DNA of 64,000 nt from assembly GCA_964006375.1 (NCBI GenBank), contig OZ023265.1, positions 159,414,118 through 159,478,117 on the forward strand, given 5' to 3'. Made by a program: the position numbers and the translations under genes. The notes under the pieces were generated by a model. The model did no database searches, was not told the DNA's origin, and worked only from the letters and a program-made list of their open reading frames with translations. Origin of the DNA: Tillus elongatus (taxonomy: Eukaryota; Arthropoda; Insecta; Coleoptera; Cleridae). Shown one piece after another: positions 23,240 to 35,840 of the stretch (its first letter is position 1; every line of letters starts with the position of its first letter).

Positions 23240-24200
23240 TTTTAATGAGAAGAATGGAACACTGTTTGTTCATTTTTTTGTAAATCAGGTCAAATATTCA
23301 AAATTTATATCTGAAGCACATCCAGTCGATTTCTTTGCTTTGATTTTAGCAGAACGTATACAGACAATGGCTATTCACATAAATACGTCGTGCAAAAAGA
23401 AATCAAATGTTTTATAGTCTTTTCACAAAGCTCATCGTAACCAGAATTAATTTTAATGCCAAACTGAATTAAATATCATTGTAGTTAACCATATCTTTTT
23501 TAGAACTGCTGTAGGACAGGTCGATGATCTTGTTGTTTTTCTGTAAAACCTGCATTATCTTCAATTCTTGCGGTAACAAGCTGATTCCTAATCCAGCCAG
23601 TTTCATTATTTGGTACCGGAAAATTGCTCACAAATTATAAGCTGAACCATTCGTCACAAATTTTCTTCCTGTGATTTCAAAAATAAATCTAAAGAAAATG
23701 TACTGAAAGATGATTTTTCCACATGGAGCCCAAATGTGCAGTTTTTGTATGGTGACTTCTATTTTTTCTGTAATGTCCAAAATATGTACACTTTTGCCCT
23801 GTAACTGTTCAGTCCATTTAAAAAATCAAAAATATCTGTTAAGTACGCTGTCATGCACATCGAAGAAAAATCGTCAAGTCTTTCAGCTAATTCAAATTGA
23901 TTGTCATTTGGAAAAATCCGCACTTCAACACGCATTTCAAAAAATCGAGCCAAAATCTTTTCCCCGGACGGCCATTGGACTTCTGTATGTAAAAGGAGTT
24001 GAACGTGTTCACTGCTTGATTCTCCCCATATTGCTTAGAAACCGTGAGAGTTTAAACGGTCTGGCCCTAATAAAATTAATAATTTTTACAACTTCGTCCA
24101 ACGTCGACTTTAACGATAGCGGAAGATTTTTGGAAGCTAGGGCTTCCCTATTAATACAGCAATAAGTCCATATGAAGCTCCGAAGTGGTAGATAAACCTC
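23240..24200 (-). pseudogene. hAT transposase remnant (ZBED/SCAND3-like)
   Basis: Minus-strand frames read REALASKNLPLSLKSTLDEV VKIINFIRARP, then MARFFEMRVEVRIFPNDNQF ELAERLDDF, AYLTDIFDFLNGLN, ILDITEKIEVTIQKLHIW and finally CTTYLCE..SKQRNRLDV (dimerisation region). The block order matches hAT transposases of the group from which vertebrate ZBED/SCAND3 proteins derive. The BED zinc finger and first catalytic region are absent. The reading is disrupted by many stops. It belongs to the hAT whose ends are at 20637 and 24334. Confidence 0.75.
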
Positions 24201-24342
24201 TTTCTTTATTCATTCATTCATTTTTGCCAATTCACCTGTTTTTTTTTCTTCTTTTTATGTCGTAGGTTCACGGACCCCTGAAAAATTTGCGGCGGACCCA
24301 TAGGGGTCCGCAGACCATTATTTGCGAAACACTGAACTAGGC

Positions 24343-24795
24343 GATATGAGAGTGGGCGAAAGAGGCTGATGTAACGGCTTGTGAGTGGTGTTGGTATAAC
24401 CTTCTCCATTAGCAGTACTTAGCTTAGAGACTAAAACAGTGTTACTTTTTGGGGCTTACGCAGGATGGGTCCCTGAATCAGTCTTGAGAAAAATTACAGC
24501 TGTGCAGTGTACTATGTCTATTGAGATAACAATCATATTCAATTCCTTATGGCCTTAAAATGTGTATTGTAGCAGGAGACACAGGCCGGTTTCGTCCTTC
24601 TTAGAACTCCTCAATATGTCATACCTGCCTTGTTTTCTTCCCACAGCATCCTTCTTGCTGTACTGTGGGTACGTGGAAGCTGCTGTAAAAGCCGAGAACC
24701 GTGTCAATACTAGAGATGGTGCGTTTCGTTATGCTCCATTACATTTTAATGTATTCCTTAAGATTAGTTTGGCTTATGTAACTTCGTTTTCATTT
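24343..24795. other. Spacer right of the hAT nest
   Basis: No gene firmly recognised. A short frame near 24430-24600 faintly recalls an R1-type RT C-terminus, but too weakly to call. Confidence 0.35.
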
Positions 24796-26015
<1,220 letters not shown>

Positions 26016-26110
26016 TTTTCATGCCTGGCTTGCCATTTGTTTGTTAATATGGTAAATAGTGAATATCTATTTGTCTAACTGAAAAATAAATTTTTATGCA
26101 ATGTGCTGCC

Positions 26111-26213
<103 letters not shown>

Positions 26214-26394
26214 GACCTTGTTAAATTTCTAGCTAGAATACGATTCTGCATTTTCGAAGCATTCAATTTAACAAGGTTTGCAGGGCAATAGGTACGACCC
26301 GTAGTCACATTATTGTTCACAAATTTATTTGGTTAAGTTCTCATTGTTGACGATCTCATGTTTTAATATTGAATAATGTAGTTTTAAGTCTTGT

Positions 26395-26737
26395 GAGAGC
26401 GTCGGTGGTGCAGTGCTAAGGGCGTGTGCCTCTGAACCGAAGGGTACTGGTTTCGATCCCACGGCTCTCATTTAACTTTCTCAGTACATATTGTAACATT
26501 AACATCAGCCAAGGCTGTGGCATTGTATTTGAGCAAGTTGAATGTCTACACGTTCCGTCCTTCGGAGAGGGCGTAAAGCCATCGGTCCCGTGTCCACGCG
26601 ATTAGGGCACGTTAAAAACCCCTACCCTCCTTACAGAAAGGTAGGGGTCCGGCAAAATATCCAGGATAGTGAGGTGAAGCTGCTGGCGTCGGTGATTGAC
26701 CATAGTCGCGGAAATAGACCGACGTTAAAGAAACAAA
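26395..26737 (+). mobile_element. SINE-A, copy with tRNA head and acceptor stem
   Basis: The 75-bp head 26395-26469 still pairs GAGAGC with GCTCTC as an acceptor stem. It carries GGTGGTGCAGTGCTAAG (A-box area) and a B-box GGTTTCGATCCC with one extra T. The body holds the conserved blocks TTTGAGCAAGTTGAATGTC, GGCACGTTAAAAACCCC, GGCGTCGGTGATTGACCATA, and the end is CCGACGTTAAAGAAACAAAA. Four copies of this family are visible in the window (8286, 21282, 26395, 35841). Confidence 0.85.
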
Positions 26738-27186
26738 AACACCCACACAACATATGTGGAAGTACTACAAGTTTTGGGATTAATGAATAAAGTACCTACC
26801 TAAATAAATGTGATGATTATATATTATTACGTGATTATAAATATATTATAAATAATATGGTATTTTTAAACAAAAATCGATGAATTAATTTTACTTTAAA
26901 GATTGAAGTCAGGCATTTCCGTTACAGCGTTTTGTTTGATCTATACTGCACACGTTTTACACTGTTTGACGCCAGACCACGTTGAACAGAGCGATTAAGT
27001 AACAGACAATATAATTCCTGCAGTATATACCATATGTTGTCAGTAAAGGTCTTCGACACTTCGCTCTTCTAGAATCTCCTACCCATTACACATAGATACA
27101 CATGTGGCCTACAACTTGAATTCAATAAAATTATAAAAATGTAAACAATTTTTTTAATTATTATAAGAGTTTATTTGATACGTGTT
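26738..27186. other. AT-rich spacer, no gene recognised
   Basis: No coding similarity or terminal repeats seen. Confidence 0.4.
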
Positions 27187-27726
27187 TTTAGTGAATTTTC
27201 ATTAATAAAATTCACTACGAGAGATAAGGATGGTGAGCTTCCGAATTTTTTTTCAAATGAGCGCGAATTAGAGACCCTAGATCCATTATCCCAAGTCCAT
27301 GTGTGTGTATGTATCACACCGATAACTCAAAAAATAATGGGCCGATGTTGACAAAATTTGGTGAATACCTTCCTTTTGTAAGTGGCTTGGATAGGTTCGT
27401 TAGCCAGGAAAATCGGCCGAGGTTTTCCCGGAAAATTTTGTGTTTTCTTTAGAAAAAAATTAATATCTCCGGAAATGACAAAGTAAGGGCAACTAAATTT
27501 GGCACATCGTTTTATATCGCTATAGGTAACTCACGTACCAAAATTTAGCGCTGTAGGTCTAAAGACAAAAACGTTATGGGCATTTAAAGAAAAATAAATT
27601 GGTGTTTTCCTCAAAACGTCAAAGTGACAATTTAAAACGTCAAAATTCGCAACATTTAGGCAAAGAACTTGAATCTAATACGGGCTATGGAAAGGAAATG
27701 TCTCAAGAAGAATGTTTTACAAAACC
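27187..27726 (+). repeat. TA-core HINE-like copy without a TA array, cut by a LINE
   Basis: Head (TTTTTAGTGAATTTTCATTA, AAATTCACTACGAG, GAGCGCGAATTAG) leads through GTGTGTGTATGTATCACACC with no TA array. The body and long-form extension follow (TCAAAACGTCAAAGTGACAA, GGCAAAGAACTTGAA) and stop at CCTTGAGTC, where the minus-strand Loa-like LINE begins. Confidence 0.82.
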
Positions 27727-27819
27727 TTGAGTCTTTTTTTTTGTTCCACCAGGGCTCGTCCGCGGCCTTGCCGCCCCGATAGCACCGCAATCCTTGGTTG
27801 ATTGTGCATACCCTTAGCC

Positions 27820-29634
27820 TTACTCCACCCATTCCAAAATCACTGTGCCTTGAACTAGTCTGCACAGCGATTGGTATGGTGAAGTTTTATATTGCTCTGT
27901 CTCCGGTCTAGAGTGACCGTAGATCAGTTGTCTTTTCCGGTCCAGAGCTATACACTCACACAAGATGTGCTGGGCTGATTCCTCCCCCTCGCCGCAGAGT
28001 CTGCATGCGAGGTCCCCTTCGAACCGCCCCATTTTATGCAGGTGTTTCTTGACGGCCATGTGTCCCGTCAAGAGACCTGTTGTGTTTCTGAGCTGTCCTC
28101 TGCTAAGGTTTAGCAGCTCCACAGCTCTCTTTGAACTGGGTCCGTCAATTATTGACTTCCCATGTCTGAGCCCTGGACAGTCCGCCCAGTACACCTTGTG
28201 TTGGTTTCTGACCCAGGACTTAATGGCTCCCCTGGCAGTGCTCTTTGACACGCCTAGAGCCGGTTCTGGTCCCATAAATGGTTCTGCTGACCCTCTCTTC
28301 GCGAGACTGTCAGCTTCTTCATTGCCTTTGACCCCCGAGTGGCCCGGCACCCAGATGAGGGTCACCTCATTCTGCCCAGCCAGGTCGCTCGTCTCGTCTC
28401 GGCACTCACTCACCAGCCAGGAATTTACCCGTGGGCTACTTAGTGCCTTAAGGGCTGCCTGGCTGTCTGTGGCTATGAGGATCCGCTTGTTGGTGTAGCC
28501 CCTCCTCTTGTTCTCCCGCACACAGTGCAGGATGGCGTACATCTCGGCCTGAAACACCGTTGCATGGGCTCCGAGGGAAATACTATGACTTACCCTCGGT
28601 CCTTCCGAGTAAACACCTGCCCCCGTCCCACGCTCCCCGCCGGATCCGTCCGTGAACCAGACGAGCGCGTCCCGTGGAATGCCCGGCGTCTCCTCCCGCC
28701 ATGCCTCGCGATCGGGGATTTCCACTGTAAAGTTGTTTTCCCTGCACATTCGCCGGCTCGCGAAGTCTGACCTCATTTCAAGCATGGGCTCCTTCACGAT
28801 CTCCTGAATTTTGCAGTGGCCCCTAAAGCCTGGGTTGATCTTCAGTCTACCATTGCAGGCTAGTCCGTATAGTCCTAGCCTGGCCTGTCCCATAATAACT
28901 AAGTGTAGGGGGGGTAGATCCAGCAACACCTCCATGGCGGCTGTTGGGGTTGAAGACATGGCCCCTGTGATGCCTAGGCAAGCCATCCTTTGGATCTTGC
29001 CTAGTTTTTGTTTGGCACTGGATTGTGTCACCTTAGGCCACCAGACCAGTGCCGCATATGTTAACGATGGTCTGACCACCCTTGTGTACAGCCAGTGGGC
29101 CATACTAGGTCTTAGTCCCCACGTTTTTCCATATAGCCGCCTAGTGACGGCTAAGGTCATGACTGCCTTACGCAGTATTTTTCCAATGTGACCATTCCAG
29201 GTTAGCTTAGAGTCCAATACGACCCCAAGATATTTTACCTCCCTGGCCATTGGAACGCTCCTACCGTATAGAGTGAGAGTTCTGTGGCTTTCACACTTCC
29301 TCCTCCTCGTAAACGGCACGACGGTTGCTTTCTCGGGGCTCACCCCGAGCCCTTGTTCAACCGTCCACCCTTCCACCACTTTCAGTGCAGTCTGCATACG
29401 CTCCCACACTGCCTGTGTGACCTTTCCTCGGACTATGCTGACAATGTCGTCCGCATAGCCCTGTACCTCATACCCCCTCCAGAGAGCCTCCCCAGCAGGC
29501 CGTCCACGACTAGACACCAGAGCAAGGGAGACAGAACGCTCCCCTGCGGACACCCCGCCGCGACCCCCGCCAGCAGAGTCCCTCCCGCGAGTGAGGTGAA
29601 CACCGCCCTGTCCCTGAGCATGGAACCGATCCAC
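27820..29634 (-). pseudogene. Loa-like LINE ORF2, RT palm end to RNase H and CCHC
   Basis: Open for 604 codons on the minus strand. It contains QGYADDIVSIVRGK (RT motif C), the thumb (REVKYLGVVLDSKLTWNG), RNase H with FTDGSGG, QAEMYA, ATDSQA and NEEADSLAK (all four acidic residues kept), and the CCHC block CRLCGEGEESAQHILCEC. The first ~50 residues are out-of-frame sequence. The true frame joins the upstream RT segment through a one-base shift in a G-run near 29475 (GGAGGGGG). That frameshift separates motif C from motifs A and B. Confidence 0.85.
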
Positions 29635-30416
29635 CTGCAGCAGGTCTCCTCTATTCCACGCTCCCGGGCAGCTGCCAGAACCGATCCGAACGAGGTGTTG
29701 CTAAAGGCCCCCTCTATGTCCAGGAAGGCCCCCAGCGCCACCTCCTTGTTCTCTAGCGTATTCTCCAGTTTCAGCACCAGTTGGTGCAGTGCTGTTTCTG
29801 TTGAGAATCCTGCTCTGTATGCATATTGTCCGCAGTGTAGAGGATATGCTTCCAGTACACCGCCCCTAATGTGCCGGTCGAGCAGTTTTTCCACTGTTTT
29901 CAGCAAGAAGGACATGAGACTTATTGGCCTCAGGGACTTTGCCTGGTCTGTTGGACGCCCAGGTTTAGGAATAAATACAACCCTGGCCAGTCTCCATGCC
30001 CTCGGAATGTACCCCAGAGCCAGGCTGGCCCTCATAATGAGGGTAAGCACCGGCGCCAGTATATCTATCCCCTGTTGGAGCATGATGGGCATTATTCCAT
30101 CAAATCCCGGCGATTTGTATGGCTTAAAGCTGTTAATGGCCCATCTGATTTTGCTCCAGGTAACCACCTCTTTAGCGACTGTCCAGTCTACTCTAGATGC
30201 CCGCCTATAAGGCGCCTCTATTTCTGAGTGTTCCCAGTCCGGAGGTGATTGGTTTATTATGTTACAGCCGGGGAAGTGCGTCTGGAGTAAAATTTCCATA
30301 GTTTCCTCCCCCGAGCTTGTAAAGCCTCCCGTGGGTGTTCTAAGGGAGCCTATGTTGGTCTGAGGGCCCTTAGACAGGATCTTGTGTAGTCGAGCACTCT
30401 CGGACGTGTTTTCCAC
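29433..30416 (-). pseudogene. Loa-like LINE ORF2, RT fingers and palm
   Basis: A frame of 327 codons on the minus strand: FKPYKSPGFDGIMPIMLQQG, RVVFIPKPGRPTDQAKSLRP ISLMSF, YAYRAGFSTETALH, FLDIEGAFSNTSF (motif A, catalytic Asp kept) and GCPQGSVLSPLLWCLVVDGL L (motif B). It ends MRYRAMRTTLSA because of the frameshift before YADD. It would polymerise cDNA from the element RNA if joined to the downstream frame, but as it stands it is disrupted. Confidence 0.85.
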
Positions 30417-30457
30417 TTCTTCGCAGTGCCTCCTCCACGACTCCTTCTTGGCGTCCG

Positions 30458-31281
30458 TCAGTCTTTTGTTATAGGTCGATAGGGCCTGTCTATATTCATC
30501 CCATGCTCCGACCTTTTGGCCGCGTTAAACAGCTTACGAACCTGCGTCCTCCTTTGCCTGAGGTCCTCGTTCCACCACGGGACGTTCCTGGTGGACACCC
30601 TCATTTTCAGGGGGCAGTTGGCGTTATAGGCCGAGGTAATTGCGTCTCGCAATTGGACTGCTGCAATCTCGAGGTCTATTGAATTTTTTATGGTACTCTT
30701 AACCCCCCGCAGTTCCACAGCTAGGTCTGCCCTGTATGCTTCCCAGTCCGCCTTGCGGGGGTCCCGGTACCATACCGTTTCTCTTTCGACTTTGGCGATT
30801 TCAAACCGGATGTATCTGTGGTCTGAGCTACTCACTTCCCCAGACACAGCCCAGCAACAAAGTCACCCAGAAACTGGGTGGAAACTGTTAGATCTAAAAC
30901 TTCCTCACGCCGTGTTGTGACGAAGGTCGGTTTATTACCTCTATTTAATATGTCTAAATTAAATTTCATAAGGAATTGTAAAAGTGCCTCACCCCTTGAG
31001 TTTGTGTCCGAGCTACCCCACAACTCATGGTGCGCATTCGCGTCCATGCCGATGATGGTCTGCCAGCCACCTGCTCTGCTACTCACCATCAGCTGCTCCA
31101 ATTCGTTGGGTGGAGGAGGGTCCGTGCTGTCCCCTGGCAGATAGGCTGACGCGATGTAATGTAATGTCCCTCAGCCCATCCGCTCCTCCACATCGGATTT
31201 TGATCGTTGCCAGGTCCCTGGAACAGAAATTCATTAGAGGGAGAAACTCTATCCCTTCCCTGACAAAAATGCAGGCCCTCG

Positions 31282-31283
<2 letters not shown>
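30458..31283 (-). pseudogene. Loa-like LINE ORF2, endonuclease part
   Basis: Three overlapping minus-strand frames. RACIFVREGIEFLPLMNFCS RDLATIKIRCGG lies at about 31283-31150, then after a shift WQTIIGMDANAHHELWGSSD and NLDILNRGNKPTFVTTRREE V (31101-30850), then after a second shift SSSDHRYIRFEIAKV and the linker to RT. MDANAHHELWG and SDHRYI are the catalytic motifs of the AP-type endonuclease. The N-terminal ~70 residues are missing because of 5' truncation at the TA array. Confidence 0.82.
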
Positions 31284-31372
<89 letters not shown>

Positions 31373-31712
31373 GTATGTATCACACCGATAACTCAAAAAA
31401 TAATGGGCCGATTTTGATAAAATTTGGCATGTATCTTCCTTTTGTAAATGGCTTGGATAAGTTCGTTAGTCAGGAAAATCGGACGAGGTTTTCCAGGAAA
31501 AATTTGAGTTTTCATTAGAAAAACATTTTTATCTCAAAAAATAAAAAGGCTATGATAACCAAATTTGGTAGGTAGGTTAACGATATAAAAAGTAAACTAT
31601 ACACCAAAATTTAGATTTCTATGTTACAAGAAAAAAAAGTTATAATAAAATATTTTGTGCCAGATCATTTCTATGAAAATTCACTACCATAACGCACTTG
31701 CGTCCAGGTTTT
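31284..31712 (+). repeat. TA-core HINE-like copy, core and 3' half
   Basis: TA array 31284-31360, five GTAT units, CACACCGATAACTC, AATGGGCCGATTTTGATAAA, AAATGGCTTGGATAAGTTCG, ending TTCTATGAAAATTCACTACC ATAACGCACTTGCGTCCAGG. The terminal hairpin is broken by a small deletion (CTTGCTGCGT to CTTGCGT). The head has been replaced by the LINE. Confidence 0.88.
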
Positions 31713-32157
31713 TTTTAATTACATTAAATGACTTTATGTCTTGCGTAAAGTAGCTTTATTGTACGTTAAGTTTTAAGGCAGTTCATGATTGTATGTGCTT
31801 TCAACTTTTTGCCTTCAAATGGCCATAATATTTAGTAATATTTCGATCTAAAGATATGCGTAATCAATTTAGACCTTTTTAAATTTAAATACCAACAACA
31901 TTGAAATGAGCTGACACAGAAGATTGCGTGGTCCAATGTCTTCTTCCATATATGATTAACTTGTTTCGTTTTTTTTATCCGACCAAACATACACAGGTTA
32001 CAAACTGTAGGTGTTGAAACTAGTCGAAGGTTACCAATTGTTCTGCTGAATTTGTTTCAAATTTTACTCTCCTCTATGTTACCATCAGTCGTTCTGCAGC
32101 TTTCTTCTGGTACTCTCAATAAAAAAACCGTTTCTGTTTTGCAAACTAGTTTGACCA
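31713..32157. other. Spacer, no gene recognised
   Basis: AT-rich sequence free of the repeats found elsewhere. It precedes the possible exon. Confidence 0.4.
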
Positions 32158-32373
32158 TATAAATCGGGCGTATCTGATCGACTTCTTTCTTTTGTGATGG
32201 CTGATTTCGCATCTATCTCTCGGTCAAGCTATTCGAAGTATTATGACGAATCGTCGTTGTCTAGGAAAGAGAGAGGTTTATCTAATAGTGCTCACGTAAA
32301 AAACTATAACAGTGATTCTTATGATAGTGATTTTAGTTCCAGTAAGAGGATACAGTGGGAGCTGAAACCTGGG
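32158..32373 (+). other. Possible first exon with TATA box and splice donor (hypothetical)
   Basis: A TATAAAT at 32158-32164 is followed 33 bp later by ATG (32197, context GTGATGG). The open frame is serine-rich: MADFASISRSSYSKYYDESS, then SRKERGLSNSAHVKNYNSDS. It reaches IQWELKPG and meets GGGGTAAGTT (donor GTAAGT at 32374). The frame continues only a few codons to a stop beyond that donor. No domain is recognised. It lies in one of the few stretches without repeat families. It could equally be chance or an unrecognised element exon. Confidence 0.25.
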
Positions 32374-32542
32374 GTAAGTTGGGTATTATAGAGCCTAGAT
32401 GTTGAATTAAAAACCCAACTATAATGAACTCATAAAATTTACCCGCGAAAACGTGGCTTAAAGGGATTTTCCCATATTCGAAGCTTTTGAAGTGAGCTTC
32501 ATTTTAATAAATATAGGACTTCCCAATAAACACGATATGTTT

Positions 32543-32598
32543 TAGTGAATTTTTATTAAAAAAATTCACTAAATATCGATGGTGAGACTTTCGGAAAG

Positions 32599-32672
<74 letters not shown>

Positions 32673-32960
32673 TATATGTATCCAACCGATAACTCAAAAA
32701 ATATTTCACTGATTTGGACCAAATTTGGGAATTACTCTTATTTTGTTAATAGCTTAGACGAGTTCGTTCATCAGATCTTAACGCCCAATTTTTCTTAACA
32801 AAAAATTTAAAAAATACTTTTTAAAAAGCAATATTTCTCAAATTCTTTCAGTGATTGAAACGGAAATCTACAACTTGAAAGAACATAGACAGACGTGGTT
32901 GTGTACCAATTTTCAAGTTTTTGATCAAAGAAAAATAAAGTTATTCGAAATTAATATTAA
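32543..32960 (+). repeat. TA-core HINE-like copy, divergent, no 3' end
   Basis: Head TTTTAGTGAATTTTTATTAA, AAATTCACTAAATATCGATG, short link GGAAAGT, TA array 32599-32671, CCAACCGATAACTC, then a body that diverges after GACGAGTTCGTTCATCAG. The terminal hairpin was not found. Confidence 0.75.
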
Positions 32961-33550
32961 AATAATCCTCGACATCACTCCAGATTCTGTAATATAATAT
33001 CTACAATGTTGGAAAAATACAGATGACATTACCTGGACTGCTATGCTATTCAAATAAATGATAGATAAAAATCTAAACAATGGAAGTTAAAAACACTGCA
33101 ATATGTCAGAATGTAGAACACTGTGAAATGTACGACAGGGACGCCATCTCGGTGCGGAACCAGGTAGCACGTAGTCACGACAGCTCAAGTTAGCACAAAA
33201 TGTTATAGTTAGAGACTGTGTACAATCAACTAAGAATTTTGTAAATTGTGAGCCCTGATCAATTTTTTTCCTAATACCGGGACAATGTTTGCGTTCAAAA
33301 GCACAAAACTTTAGCAGTCGGCTTGATAGCTGGTTGACGTTAGACGCCACCGTTGATTTTTAACAGCAGCAAGTTGCTTGCAAGCTTAACACGCGCATTA
33401 TTTCTACGCTTCGTCGCTTGCGATTGTTATGTAGTGTTGTTGACATTTTACAACTGATTTTTAACTAACCTAACATATTTAAAACACGGATATAAATATT
33501 GAAAATAAATAAGAAATAACTAATGCATTATGTAGTAATAGTAATAGTAT

Positions 33551-33631
<81 letters not shown>

Positions 33632-33786
33632 ACCTAACAAATATTGTCTGAAATTTAGTACCACGGTCGTCAATGTTATTTGCAAGTATTAAAACCTGCT
33701 TACAAAATAAGAACGGTACTGATAGATAAGTTACTAGATCCATCATTTTTATTATCGGTGATTTCGCAGGTTAGTTGGTCAATATT
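32961..33786. other. Spacer with an isolated TA array
   Basis: No gene recognised. A (TA)n array of about 66 bp lies at 33555-33621 without HINE flanks. Confidence 0.5.
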
Positions 33787-34122
33787 TTTAGTGAATTTTT
33801 ATTTAAAAAAATTCACTAATAGAGAGGTATAGATGGTGAGACTTTGCAAATTTTTTTTCAAATGAGCGCGAACTAGGACCCCTGTATCCAACCGATAACT
33901 AAAAAAATAATTAACCGATTTCGATGAAACTGGGCAAGTGCCTTTCTTTTATTAATGGCTTAAATGAGTTCATTCGCCAGGAAAATCGGATAAGGTTTAC
34001 TCAAAAAATTTTGAGGTTTCTTTCGAAAAAAAATTTTTTCTACAAAAATTAGAAAATTATTTTAATGAAATTTGGTGAATATGTTTCCTTGGGTAAGGTC
34101 TTACTAAATACTTAAATCCAAC
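33787..34122 (+). repeat. TA-core HINE-like copy (subfamily C) without a TA array, cut by a LINE
   Basis: The head joins the body directly: GAGCGCGAACTAGGACCCCT GTATCCAACCGATAACT, where other copies have tens of TA units. The body continues to CCAACTTTCTAAG and is then replaced by LINE sequence. Confidence 0.82.
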
Positions 34123-35390
34123 TTTCTAAGAAGAAAGTCGAGGCTGGTGAATTTTATAGAGTCAAGGTCAATTTTGAGTAGAAATCAGCATGGCTTTCGT
34201 GCAGGAAAGTCAACAGTTACGGCAATGATCGAGATAATTGAAACCAGTTTGGCGTCATTTCAGGATATGGAGGAAACAATGCTTTCCAGTATAGACCTGA
34301 GTAAGGCGTTCGATTGTGTGGATCATGAGAGCCTTTTGATGAAGCTGCATCATTACGGTATAAGAGGCATTGTGTGGAAGTTGCTTAGGTCGTACCTTGA
34401 GAACAGATATCAATTAGTGGACTTAAATGGGGAAAAATCGTCTCCAAGACTAATGAAACAAGGTGTTCCTCAGTGGTCTATATTGGGTCCTCTGTTGTTC
34501 TCTATATATATTAACGACCAAATGGACCAATTCCATGGCAAGAACATAATAGCCTTTGCAGATGACACTGCCCTCATAGTAAGAGCTGCAAAAAGGGAAG
34601 TGTTGGACAAGAAAGCATTGGTCGGCCTGGATGTTGCTGAACTTTGGTTTGAGGCAAACAGTTTGGTTGTTAATTCTTGCAAAACTCAAAAACTAATACT
34701 TACCACCAGGAAGTCCCCTAAACATGCTACTATTTTATTGCTGAGTTTTGTGGTTGATGGCATGTTTTACTGGATTCCGCACATTGATGCGCTTTGCCTT
34801 GGCTGTCAATTGCCATTTTTTCCGTAATAACGATTAAAATGATTGCCAGAGAGAGTGCAGCATTGATAACATACCATGCGCATTTTCATAGTATGGCGAG
34901 GTATGGCATCATCCTTTGGGATGCTGTAAGTGGTGCATCAAGAGTCTTCTTGAAGCAGAAAAAAGTGATGAGGGTGCCGCAAGTGACAAGTTACTGGGAT
35001 TTGTTTGTGAAGTACAGAATACTTACCATCCCGTGCGTGTACATTCTTTGCTGTCTGTGTTATCTTCACAGCCACCAAAGTAAATTTGTTAGGCAACAAA
35101 CTGCCGTTGGCTTTCAAGAAACTAGAGAGGAAGATCTTTAAAATCGCTATAAAGAGCCTTTTATTAAAAAACGCGTTTTATTCTGTGGATGAATATTTAT
35201 TATTATTATTATTATTATCACTTTTAGTCATGTTTTGTCAAAGTGTGTAATAGTTGTGTTGTATTGGTTTAATACTTGATGGTTTTTATTTGATCTTCGC
35301 AGATTTTATGCATTGTTTATACTTATATTTTAGATGTAGACATGCCTTGTAAGCTTTGAAGGTAATAAATATGTATGTATGTATGCATAC
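34123..35390 (+). pseudogene. CR1/Jockey-like LINE RT, 3' part
   Basis: A 226-codon frame (34147-34827) reads RNQHGFRAGKSTVTAMIEII, SIDLSKAFDCVDHESLLMKL (motif A, Asp kept), KQGVPQWSILGPLLFSIYIN D (motif B, with W where Gly is usual in QGSILGP) and AFADDTALI (motif C). A second frame (34890-35100) carries MARYGIILWDAVSGASRVFL KQKK and YRILTIPCVYIL, the C-terminus of this RT type. There is no RNase H. The 3' region has a (TTA)n run at 35199-35219 and ends at ATG(T)ATG repeats near 35380. The minus-strand fragment at 60119-60925 is a relative. Confidence 0.82.
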
Positions 35391-35444
35391 AAAATTTTAT
35401 AAGAATTATGTGCGGAAAGTAAACTTCTACCTTGGTAGATAAGC

Positions 35445-35770
35445 AGCAAACACGATTTTTGTAAAATGTTTCCAGAAACACGCTTAAAAGCGCCCCAGTT
35501 GCATAAGCAACAAGAGAAATGTTGTGGAAGCAACCTTTCCAAAATTGACGGGACCTGGAGTGAATGCATATAAAGGCAAAATAGATAAAAACAGTTTAGT
35601 TGGGCCTCTTTATAAGCAGCCTATTTTACATTTTGCATCAACACTCTCTTAATAATATTCTTCCCCCTCTAGCACGTGTATTTGTTCCAGGTCCCCCAGC
35701 TTGTTTGGGGGTTTCAGAGACAACATTTTCTTGTCGTTTATGCACAAAACACTCTACGAAGCAGGCCTAA
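35445..35770. mobile_element. Highly diverged fold-back element copy
   Basis: Pieces in the same order as the 57-kb fold-back element: CCAGAAACACGCT, GACGGGACCTGGAGTGAATG, AAAACAGTTTAG, TATTTGTTCCAGGTCCCCCA, TTTTCTTGTCGTTTATGC. GC-rich segments have decayed. This is an old copy, called from block order. Confidence 0.5.
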
Positions 35771-35840
35771 ATGACCTGACCTGATGTGACCACAAAAGTA
35801 GGAGAAAACCGAAGAAAGCACATAAACCTGCATTTTCAAA

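Larger units (their letters stand above)
27727..31283 (-). mobile_element. Loa-like LINE, 3.6 kb, 5'-truncated
   Basis: A minus-strand element with its 3' end (GACGAGCCCTGGTGGAACAA plus A-run) at 27727 and its 5' break at 31283, next to a TA array. It has the same 3' end as the copies at 18695-20216 and 39192-39252. It contains most of ORF2, from inside the endonuclease to the RNase H and CCHC region, with several frameshifts. No matching target duplication is visible: the left flank is HINE extension and the right flank is a HINE TA core. Confidence 0.85.

Noticed and set aside
23710..24165. 151-codon open frame on the plus strand
   Set aside because: It is antisense to hAT transposase remnants whose block order is convincing on the minus strand.
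24430..24620. R1-type RT C-terminal fragment
   Set aside because: A few residues (FGAYAGWVPESVLRKITAVQ) are loosely reminiscent, but there is no continuous alignment by eye.
26395..26469. Functional tRNA gene
   Set aside because: The 75-bp head has an acceptor stem and boxes but carries an extra base in the B-box and is fused to a repeated body. The same head occurs in other copies, so it is a SINE head.
28811..30210. Plus-strand open frames up to 308 codons
   Set aside because: They are antisense to the Loa-like LINE ORF2, which has clear RT and RNase H motifs on the minus strand.
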